A DNA stretch of 64,000 bases. Origin: Cepaea nemoralis (taxonomy: Eukaryota; Mollusca; Gastropoda; Stylommatophora; Helicidae). Positions 56,312 to 64,000 of the stretch are shown piece by piece. The translations under genes and the position numbers were made by a program. Each line of letters opens with the position of its first letter. The stretch's first letter is position 1. The stretch spans positions 222,501 to 286,500 of the forward strand of contig JACEFZ010024485.1 in NCBI GenBank assembly GCA_014155875.1, written 5' to 3'. The notes under the pieces are model-generated. The model ran no database searches. It had not been told where the DNA came from and saw only the letters and a list, made by a program, of their open reading frames with translations.

Positions 56312-56647
56312 TATGCGAACATGTGTAACATATATGTCTAATATATTTGCAAGTAGACTATAGGGAAAGCAAACTCGAAAGAATTCTTGTCAAAGTAGGG
56401 TGTACTTAGCCCTGGCTTGACGAAGCAGCTCAGAGTAATTTGCGTTATATTGACGAAATAAATGTTTCAAACACTTAATATACATTCATAGAAGAGAAAC
56501 AAGTTTCAAACATTGAATATAAAGCATAGATGAACAGGGGTATGGAATACTGGGAGAAGCCATAAGTTCACAACAAAAACTTCTTCCGCAAAATCCAACC
56601 AATCAGTGGTCGTTACGATTGGTTTAAGCTCTGATGATCTGAGATCT

Positions 56648-56711
56648 TCTTCTTCTTCTTCTTTTTCTTCTTCTTTTTCTTCTTCTTCTTCTTCTTCTTC
56701 TTCTTCTTCTG
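56648..56711. repeat. (TTC)n microsatellite
   Basis: TTC run with two TTT interruptions. Confidence 0.95.
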
Positions 56712-56779
56712 TGTTCATCCGGAGAGTTTTTTTTGTTTTTTTTTCAGATGTAATTGCGGTGTATTGTTATGCACCCTTG

Positions 56780-57725
56780 GGCCTAGACCGTTAGGCCAAC
56801 ACATGCGACTTTTGCGTGCGTTTTTTAAAATCAGGTTAGCATTCCTGGGGAACTCTCACTTTTGTGGTGCCGTCCACAGCCCAGCTGGTCAAGTTAGAAC
56901 GGTCGAAGACTTTGCGGTCCGCCCTCAAGGGAAGGCAGGGCCAGTCCATGGGCATTTTCCGCCATCCAAGGGGGCTTCTATAATTGCAGGGCCGGCACAT
57001 AGCGCTCTGGTGCTGGGCTCACCCAAGGAATCGCCACATCCTGTTCATGGCTGCTTTAATTCTTCACTTCCATGTATTGGGCATTCCGGTCGCCACAGAC
57101 CGCTCCCCGCACAAACTAGGGACTGTCAGTCTGCAGCCGACTTCCACTAAGCGAGCTTTCGGTTCGGACGCTATGCTTGGAAGACTAGATTGTCAGAGCT
57201 GTTCCGGCAGGAAGACAAGATAGTCAGAGCTGTTCCCGCCGGAGGACAAGATAATAAGAGCTGTTCCGGGCACGAAGGACATTTCACTCGGACGTTTTTG
57301 CATTGTGCTAATTTACTTGCAATCTTTAGGCCGGCACATCCGACTTCTGCGGGCATTTGTTTTTATCAGGTTGGCCTTCTTGGAGGTTTCGAGAGACATT
57401 CTGTTGTGGTATCGTCAACATCTCTGCTGGTCAAGTTAGAAGGGCCGGGGACTTTACAGTGGAAGGCAGGGACAGTCCATGGGCATTTTCCACCATCCAA
57501 GGAGGCTTCTATAATTGCAGATCCCGCACATAGTGCTTTGAGACTGGGCTCACCCGAGGAATCTCCACAGCTTTCTCGTGGCTGCTTTAATTCCTCACTT
57601 CCATGTATTGGGTATTTCGTTCTCCCCTGGCCGCTCCCCGCACAGGCCAGGAACGGTCAGTCTGTAGACGACATCCACTCAGCAAGCTTTCGCTTCGGAC
57701 TTCCACGTAATGGATTCGCTAGCCA
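56780..57725. repeat. ~540-bp tandem duplication, GC-richer
   Basis: 'gttaggccaacacatgcgac' (56791) and 'taggccggcacatccgactt' (57328) start two diverged copies. Shared blocks include 'gctggtcaagttagaa', 'cagtccatgggcattttcc', 'gcttctataattgcag', 'ggctgctttaattc' and 'cttccatgtattggg'. Between them lies a 31-bp unit (agatagtcagagctgttccc-type) repeated three times at 57184-57275. Base composition is less AT-rich than the rest of the window. Confidence 0.82.
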
Positions 57726-58595
57726 AGCGTTCCATTTCGTGTTAGTGAGACGTTTTTCACCTTTGACTACGCTCACTCAGTGAGCTCTAGTACAGACTTG
57801 CGTAGTAACCATCTGCGATTGCGATTGGGACTCTTTTCCACTTATAGTGATGCTCACGAGGTAGGCTACATGTGCTGACGACTCAGCACCTTACCTCTAT
57901 GCAGCAGAGAGCGAGTACGGCCAGACTCTCTCATCCGGGGAATCCCTCTTATCCCTCGACGAGAGCCTTCGAACAAGTATCTGGATCAAGCATGTAGCAG
58001 GCTTAGCATCTCACCCCCATTTTGCAATGAGTGAGTTCGGCCCGGCTCTCACATCCGGAGGGATGTTGACTTAGAGATGTTCAGTCATATCCCTAGCGAG
58101 AGCCTTAGAGTATGTGTCCGGACCCAGAATTAATGTCATCGTGCACCTGATCCTCAGTCTACCTGCAGAGCAGCAGGTTGTGTCTCTCTTGGTCTGGTCC
58201 CTATCGCAAGATCTGTCCAACATGTAGTTGTGCTTCCGTCGGCAGAGCTCTTGGGGTCATTGGGATACGCAAGCTCCTATACCACCACAAGGTGGAGACA
58301 CATCAGAGGGGAATCTAAGATCTGACGTCTGATGGTTGGAATTTGGAGGTATAACCCTCCGATCTGCAACGAGCTCTCCAAGCTCATTTGTATAATGTTG
58401 TCTAGGAGTCTAGGCTGAATGTTTTGTAGTTACTACCCAATACCATGCGGGCCTTCGACTTCTGCCTCGTCATTCTGAAACCACTGACTAACAAACAACA
58501 CAATGAACTATGAAAGCAGTGCACACAACACTGAAACGTTTCATATCCTATAATGATCGTTTCATCAGCAGAAATGCAATTCACTATCATATTCA
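57726..58595. other. GC-richer sequence without identified feature
   Basis: A short internal similarity exists between 57890-57985 and 58005-58110 ('gagtacggccagactctctc' against 'gagttcggcccggctctcac', each followed by 'atccgg' and a 'cgagagcctt' block), which suggests a further diverged ~115-bp tandem repeat. It may belong to the same unit as 56780-57725. Confidence 0.5.
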
Positions 58596-58771
58596 CTCTT
58601 TTAAAACAATGTATGTATCTATATTAATATGACATTCTAAAATAATGTATGTATCTACATTAATATGATATTCTAAAATAGTGTATGTATCTACATTAAT
58701 ATGGCATTCTAAAATAATGTATGTATCTATATTAATATGATATTCTAAAATAATATATGTATCTACATTAA
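58596..58771. repeat. 36-bp tandem array (5 units)
   Basis: 'aatgtatgtatctacattaa' + 'tatgatattctaaaat' repeats every 36 bp, up to the start of a SINE-D copy. Confidence 0.93.
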
Positions 58772-59003
58772 CTCTGCGGGCTCTGTGGCAAAGGCGTTAC
58801 GGGCGCAATTCATAATACCTGCAATTCGAAACAAAGCTGCTGGCGATTTGGGAGCAGACCGCCTTGCGTTAGTTTTCATTACATGGTATGAATGCCGGTC
58901 GTTCAGAAAGCAATGGCAAACTACTGAACGTAAACTTGCCAAGAAATCACAACAGCCAAAATATTCTGGGGTTGACTGCGATATCCTGTAAATGATATGC
59001 AAC
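58772..59003 (+). repeat. SINE-D copy, full length
   Basis: Head 'tctgtggcaaaggcgttacg', B box near 58825 (caattcgaaac), 'gaccgccttgcgttagtttt', 'tcgttcagaaagcaatggca', 'actgaacgtaaacttgccaa', tail 'actgcgatatcctgtaaatg'. Confidence 0.9.
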
Positions 59004-59404
59004 AACCTAAACATTAACTATGGTGGCAATCTGACTTGCCATCGCCAGCTTCGAGAGGTTCCATCCGTGATGTTCCGTGCCTCAAACCCGACTAACGCTT
59101 TTCGAGAATCATTTCAATTCTTGCGTTAATCCTTGCGCCCTGATTGCATGAGCGTCACTTGGCTCCTGTTAGTTAACACGTCTTGCAGAAAAGGAAAGAA
59201 ATTACTAACATGTGAGGGGGTTCTTCTTCTGGAAGAAAAAGAATACAATGAGGAGAAAGCCGATTACTTTCTTTTACCCAGAAAAAAATCTCAAGGTTTG
59301 ACAACTGAATTGTTACAATTATGTACGAACTGGGAAAAACAGCATATGTGGTAGAGGAAATGACATATAAGATTAGAAGTTTAGGATTATGCAAAACAAG
59401 ATGG
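59004..59404. other. No recognisable feature
   Basis: A 73-codon plus-strand frame (59133-59354) has no recognised motif. Confidence 0.4.
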
Positions 59405-59621
59405 CAGGGGTGGCCAACCTTTTCAGCAGGCGGGCCAAATTTCAGAAATAATATTTCCTGCCGGGCCACGCACCTATATTTTTTTTTTATATTTTGTTAA
59501 TTAAAGTAAACAAGCAAGCGTGCTACAGCTTCGACCACATAGTCGTTTTCTACTCCGCGGGCCACAACATGACTCCCGGCGGGCCGCATGCGGTCCGCGG
59601 GCCTCGTGTTGGCCACCCCTG
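59405..59621. mobile_element. hAT-type MITE (217 bp)
   Basis: Perfect 14-bp TIRs CAGGGGTGGCCAAC / GTTGGCCACCCCTG. The interior is GC-rich near both ends (gcgggccaaa; gggccgcatgcggtccgcgg, itself palindromic). The 8-bp flanks do not match well, so a target-site duplication is not supported. Confidence 0.82.
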
Positions 59622-59643
59622 GTCTAAGGCTTCTAAACACGGG

Positions 59644-59792
59644 TAAAACAGTGCTGTTCTCGCGTCATGCAGAGAAAAGTGTCCCTCACAGTGAATGATG
59701 GCCCTACCATTTAAAGAAGCAGACAAAGCACTAATAGAGTGGGAAGCCGTAAGTTCTAGAATAATGACAGCCACATGTCTGCTTCTCAAAGT
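59644..59792 (+). pseudogene. RTE LINE endonuclease fragment
   Basis: Encodes GKTVLFSRHAEKSVPHSE and, after a frameshift, EADKALIEWEAVSSRIMTA, a segment of the RTE endonuclease domain usually reading GK..LFSGH...APHT.GV...L.....AL..W.P...RI. It is followed by an RTE fragment in the opposite orientation. Confidence 0.72.
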
Positions 59793-60000
59793 CCGTGCCG
59801 CGTGGCGTTAGTGATCACGTCTGTCCACAACTTCTGTCTCGCGTACAGCTTATCATTTCTTATACCGATGTTTCTCTGTGCAATGATGTAAAACTGTCAA
59901 GTTTCTTCCTTCTCGGCCTCTATATCTGTCTCTCTTCCCCTCCAGCTTTCCCTTTGTCACTATGTTTTCCAGCTTTACCCTTCTCACGACGTGCCCAAAT
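59793..60000 (-). pseudogene. RTE LINE C-terminal fragment
   Basis: The minus strand encodes FGHVVRRVKLENIVTKGKLE and GKRDRYRG, then a degraded C-terminus. It lies head to tail against fragments on the other strand on both sides. Confidence 0.7.
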
Positions 60001-60009
60001 GTGGAGTAT

Positions 60010-60220
60010 AACAACAACAGAAAAAATAACAAATGCATCCATACTTAAAGAGCTGAATATTGAAGACGATAAAACAAAGAAAACTGAAATAATTTAGTCA
60101 CTTGAAACGTCACGAAAGTTTGGAGTGTATCGGACGCGGGACATCTTGCTTATGATCGAAAGGTTTTCGGGGAGGTTGTTATGGGAGCGAGGATTCTGCA
60201 AAGGACATGCTACTGAAATA
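60010..60220 (+). pseudogene. RTE LINE 3' fragment, same family as 51790
   Basis: Shares 'aagagctgaatattgaagac', 'agtcacttgaaacgtcacga' + 'aagtttgga' and 'gtatcggacgcgg.acatctt' with 52265-52555, but lacks the segment encoding the basic KRGRGRPKRRW motif (a ~75-bp deletion). Confidence 0.75.
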
Positions 60221-60239
60221 GTCCATTATAATTGCTACC

Positions 60240-60905
60240 CCTAGCTGTTTTTGTTGTTTTTTTCTCTCCACCAGAATGGGATTATGTTAGTATTCTTCGG
60301 ATGTTATAATGCCAATGTCTTTCCATCTGGTCTCACATATACCTTATATGCTAATATTAAGTCTCCTAATGTCGTTCTTGATGTTATCAAATTGCCCATC
60401 TCCACTCATAGTTATTACTTTCCAAGTTCCCACTTTCAATGTTGATACGCTTTAGCACTCAGTCGCTTGCTGATAGTCTGAGTCATCTGGTGCACTACGA
60501 ATACCCCTACCGAGCGAGGCTGCTCCTATGGAGCACCCATTTACGCTTTTCTCTGATTTTCGATGATATTGCAAAACATCATTTTCTTGGCATCAGTAAA
60601 GTAGGTAGTTTGCCATTGATTTCTTCCTAGCAGTGACCATACTGGTGGATTACCGTAGCCATTTTCTCTCCAAAAACTGAAAAAGGAGATCCTCTGCCTA
60701 CCGTCGTGAAGTTGGAGACCATAACCTACAACTATTTGTCGGCTGTTCTTCAACTTCAACCACCACCTGCACCCATGGCTTCATGTAACCATGATCCGGG
60801 GGGAGGGGGTGTCTAAACGGTTACTACACCTTGCCCAAGGGTGTCCCGTAGGCTAGCAGAGGGAAAGAGGCGCCTTACATCTCGGTTGATAGGGGATACT
60901 CCTAC
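60240..60905 (-). pseudogene. RTE LINE 5' UTR and endonuclease start
   Basis: On the minus strand the segment from about 60440 down encodes LKVGTWKVITMSGDGQFDNI and KNDIRRLNI, corresponding to the WNVRTL start of RTE endonucleases (Asn replaced by Lys). Sequence upstream (60460-60905) is likely 5' UTR or leader. It contains 'ttgataggggatactcctac', which recurs at the edge of the 39-bp array (4932-4951). Confidence 0.55.
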
Positions 60906-60984
60906 CCGCTACTCTCATATACCTTCATTGCGCTTTTATCTGTCCATTGTGTTCTCTGCATTCTTCTATAAAATAACTTTTCTT

Positions 60985-61395
60985 CTTCTTATCGTCTATG
61001 ACGTATGGCATTGGTGATCATATTTGTCCACATCTCTCTGTCTCGTGTACGGCCAGTCATTTCTTATACCGATACCTACTTCTCTATGCCATTAATCATT
61101 ATGTCAAACTTTCAGGTGTATCTTCTCTGTCTTCCCCTGCCTTCAACCCCTCCAACTTTCCCTTTGTCAAGAGGTATTTTAGATTTCCCCTTCTCTTGAC
61201 AGTTCAAAAGAATGTGGACTGTCTTATTCTCATGCAAGCAACTAGCTATCTTTGCGAGTTAATTTCTTTCGAGATATCTCCATTACTAATTAAGAGTAAT
61301 TACTCTTTGTCTCCGTCCGTGTTCTCACAGATCTTCTATAAACCCACATATTCGCAGCTTCCACATAATTCCTCATATAAAATAACAATTCATAT
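60985..61395 (-). pseudogene. RTE LINE C-terminal fragment
   Basis: The minus strand parallels 59793-60000 and 4470-4944: counterparts of 'agtccacattcttttgaact', 'gacaaagggaaagttggagg' and 'tcaccaatgccatacgtcat' occur in the same order. Strongly decayed. Confidence 0.6.
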
Positions 61396-61427
61396 AATAA
61401 TCTAGTTATTTTACTTTGTAGTGTGAA

Positions 61428-61515
61428 TTCTGCAGTATGTACCTGACGAAATGCAGCGAAATATGCCAGGCAATTAATCGTGCAATCTATTGTTTGTGTC
61501 TTCGTTATTCATACA
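61428..61515 (-). repeat. RTE LINE 3' UTR fragment
   Basis: Reverse complement of 2434-2520 with only a few differences ('gaataacgaagacacaaaca', 'atagattgcacgatt', 'tcaggtacatactgcagaa'). Confidence 0.9.
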
Positions 61516-62595
61516 AGTAATCTTAATCCCATATTCTCCATTGTTGCTGTGTTAAATCTCGCTAGTTACCACTCAAGTCTCATTCCGACGTTACTGTGAC
61601 CTTGTTCATCCTGTGATAAAGGGTAAAGAGACTGGTTTGTTTTCTTGTTTCTAAATAGTTGATGCAAGTTTGTTCCTTGCGTGAATAATTGAATATATTT
61701 CGTATTGATAATCAATTACGCGCAAAGTAATTCACAACCGTATAGGGTTTGTTTTGCATTGGATAAGAAAATGTAGATTGTGTCGTATTGGGGGTTGTGC
61801 CAGTGGACAAACTTTATCTTATCTTATCTAAAATAAAAGTTAAAAATTAAAAGTTAGTTTAGCCAAGTTTGAGTTCAGTTCTAATTTTAATCATTAACAA
61901 TTATACTATTAGTATTATTCATTAACTTCTTCTCCAGAAGAACAATAATAAGCTGAATAATAATAAAAGTAGGACAATTATGTTACATAGGTTAAGTTTT
62001 TATTAGATTAGATCAGGGTTTATGAGGCAAGAGGGCCAACTCTCTCTCTCTCTCCTCAGCCGCGTTATCTTCCCCTGAGCATCCCACAGCCGGTGTCCGG
62101 TTCGTCAACGGTAGGAATCGGTTTCTATGGAAACGGAAGTAAACCCGCTGTTGGTGTATTGTTGTAGTCTGTAGTACTGTAGTAGTAGTAGTTGGTGTGG
62201 GGTTTTGTCTTGTGCATGAAGTCGCTGATTAAGTTATAAAGTGAGGTGACGGAGTATTTTCCTTTCACAATAATCAATAACTAGGAGTAGGAGAAAAGTT
62301 GAGTAACTTGTCTATGTTATGATTCAGTTCGTCTACTTTATTAACTTAACTTACTATATAACTATTAACTACGTTTGCTGTTAGTAAATTGAAATAAATT
62401 ATAATATAAATTAAATAGTAGTAAATTAAATAATAAATATTAGTATTATATATTTACTTTTACTAACTATTGCACTATTGGAACTAATTAGAAATCAATA
62501 ACAATATTATATTATCTTTATTATTAGTATATTTAATATACTAATAGTATACTTATAATATTATATTTATAACATTAATATATAGTAAATAAATA
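61516..62595. other. Unassigned; contains an X-box-like and an ETS-like site
   Basis: Mostly AT-rich (extremely so at 62390-62600). A GC-richer island at about 62060-62165 contains GTTTCTATGGAAAC (62121-62134), an imperfect RFX X-box palindrome, directly followed by CGGAAGT (62134-62140), an ETS core. No coding exon recognised. Confidence 0.3.
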
Positions 62596-63177
62596 TCTGC
62601 AGTGTTGTCTCTTGTATAAACTTCACTGTCTCGGTGGGGCTTTTTTAAGCTCACTTACTCTTAGTAGTCCATCATACAATACAGTTTTGCCTTCACTGTT
62701 GTTTCTTTTTTTTTTACGCCAGAAGGTTTGCTTTGATGTGTCATATTCAGGGCAGATTTTGGAGTATAATCCATGAACATATGGCTGATTTGTCAATCTT
62801 AGATTTTGTATACATGGTTGGGTGGTCGATTATGTCCTATTCTGAGGCACAGAATAATGATTTGTTGTGATCTTCCATTATACATTAATATTAATATTAT
62901 TATATAGTAGTTAGCTGGTGTTGGCAAACTTCTGGTTGATTTGATGATTCATTTCTCTTGGTAGTGTGCAACTGGTACATCTGGTTGCACATCTGTTGCA
63001 TTTTCGTTAGCTGGTTAATCAACTCTCTCATATCCAGACACTCCATAGTGAGACTGTATTCACTGAATGGTAACCTTATGCTGGCTGCCAGCTTAGACAG
63101 TAGTGTCTGTAGGGCTAGAATTGTCTTTACTTAAATATCCGAAGAACTTATTTCACAACTGACTGTAATACTAGACG

Positions 63178-63350
63178 AAGCATCTGGCCAGGTGGCTAGA
63201 ATGCCAGGCTTCCATTCAGGAGCCCTGTGTGCAAATCCTTGGTAAGGTAGTGGATTTGTTTCTGTCGGGGGCAAAGGAAAACGCTAACCTGCACAGTTTA
63301 TGGTGACTTCACTAGCCGGCATCCTAATTCCTCAGGCCCAACTCCCCACT
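63178..63350 (+). repeat. SINE-A copy inside LINE copy 3
   Basis: 'ctggccaggtggctagaatg', B-box region 'tgtgtgcaaatcc', then 'cgctaacctgcacagtttat', 'cactagccggcatcctaatt' + 'cctcaggc'. Confidence 0.82.
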
Positions 63351-63499
63351 ATCCTACACCGAAAGGCACTATGGGCAGTGATGATAGTAATAATAGTGAC
63401 TGTAAGCAGTGACTAGTATTCAGTAATTTCTCAGCTGCCATCTTGATTGCCTGGATTTCTACATCATAAGTGTAAACAATACTTTCCTGTTGGTATTCT

Positions 63500-63592
63500 G
63501 GTCGAATAGTTATGCAAACTTGCCAAGAGATCACTACAGCAAAAATACTGGTGCTGACTGTGACGTCCTGTAAAGGATATGCAACTAACTTT
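63500..63592 (+). repeat. SINE-D tail (5'-truncated) inside LINE copy 3
   Basis: 'atgcaaacttgccaagagat' to 'gacgtcctgtaaaggatatg' + 'caactaac' matches the final 90 bp of SINE-D. TGGTATT occurs on both sides (63491-63497 and 63597-63603), a possible short target-site duplication. Confidence 0.82.
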
Positions 63593-64000
63593 AACCTGGT
63601 ATTAATTGGGTATGTTATGTATACTCCCGCCATACCGTTTCTGACTGCTTTTTGTGCTGACCCATCAATCCTGACTCAAACCATAGGTCCAGTGGCATGT
63701 TCATCATCAAGAAAACTTAGTGACTGTTCTCTGTTGATTACTGTTCTGTTCTTGTCAAATATTCCTTTCACTTACATCTGGATGTGTACTGGAAGTCTTG
63801 TGTTCTTCTCTCCAAGAGGTATTTGTACCAATATTTTTCAGGGGGCTACCAGCTGCAGTCAGGTCAGTGGTTTGTCTGCAGATTTGTTTGGCTTGATGAG
63901 TAAAGCTGCTCTTTTTATTTGTCCCATTGCTAGATTTTGAAATCTGTTCTTCATAGGATGGCCCTGCAATACTGAAGGAACTCTTCTGCTTATGTTAGCA

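Larger units (their letters stand above)
62596..63990 (-). pseudogene. I/jockey-group LINE, RNase H domain and 3' end (copy 3), with two SINE insertions
   Basis: The minus strand encodes VRIDGSAQKAVRNGMAGVYI (first Asp motif, 63675-63600), then SINE-D, then YDVEIQAIKMAAEKLLNTS (Glu motif, 63475-63420), then SINE-A, then a diverged LAASIRLPFSE..LTMECLD..E segment corresponding to HCGVSGNE, and a C-terminal end to about 62700. The 3' UTR start 'atatctgcagtgttgtctct' (62595) is shared with copy 1 at 37433. Same orientation as copies 1 and 2. Confidence 0.78.

Overview
The window is AT-rich, repeat-dense nuclear DNA from an animal, most likely an invertebrate. It holds degraded non-LTR retrotransposons (RTE-like and RNase H-bearing I/jockey-group LINEs), tRNA-derived SINEs, mariner and hAT DNA transposons, and many microsatellites and minisatellites. 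I found no convincing host protein-coding gene, rRNA gene, bona fide tRNA gene or bacterial-type locus. The species cannot be fixed from sequence alone. A mollusc, other lophotrochozoan or arthropod would all fit, because these RTE, mariner and hAT types are common in those groups.

Repeat families are labelled here for cross-reference. SINE-A has a Leu/Ser-tRNA-like head (GCCGAGTGGCTAGAATG) and sits at 8018, 9163, 21425 and 63178. SINE-B has a Gly-like or mixed tRNA head and a tail reading ...GGTACCAG...GGGAAGTGAAGGCGGCC; it sits at 244, 6075, 8870, 19945, 31770, 36205 and 44898. SINE-C is at 35708, 38520 and 53888. SINE-D ends ...GACGTCCTGTAAAGGATATGCAAC and has about ten copies from 1083 to 63496. 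SINE-E is at 21720 and 35478. REP-F is a roughly 340-bp retroposon with an (AAGC)n tail, at 26373 and 30262.

Layout. 1-9700: GATA repeat, a roughly 53-bp minisatellite broken up by SINE and LINE insertions, a 39-bp array, three hairpin MITEs and SINEs. 9.7-14.5 kb: one large low-complexity block (degenerate CCCACACA, CT, TA and CA tracts) lying between two parts of a single 24-bp minisatellite. 14.5-18.3 kb: two 5'-truncated LINEs on the minus strand, one with a perfect 13-bp target-site duplication. 19.6-23 kb: a SINE with an internal 32-bp VNTR, a 29-bp array carrying CCAAT boxes, and a fold-back mariner element. 24.9-31.3 kb: a 235-bp tandem triplication, two REP-F copies and a 1.76-kb hAT element. 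33-35 kb: a diverged duplication on either side of a 43-bp array. 37-38.5, 48.2-49 and 62.6-64 kb: three minus-strand copies of an RNase H-bearing LINE. 38.8-44 kb: a 37-bp array split by a nearly complete 3.9-kb RTE-type LINE (endonuclease, reverse transcriptase, C-terminal C2H2 finger). 45.8-46.5 kb: a 700-bp CTT tract. 50-53 kb: LINE fragments and a hAT MITE. 54.5-56.3 kb: a LINE ORF1 with three CCHC knuckles, next to a roughly 540-bp tandem duplication. 58.6-61.5 kb: scrambled RTE fragments.

All protein-coding matter appears to be mobile-element derived and broken by frameshifts or truncation. The LINEs probably supplied the retrotransposition machinery for the SINEs. Several minisatellites seem to have grown out of LINE fragments. 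I did not find a clearly new biological system. The most unusual items are the fold-back mariner, the REP-F retroposon with target-site duplications, minisatellites whose unit is a piece of LINE coding sequence, and the array interruptions that give a relative insertion history.
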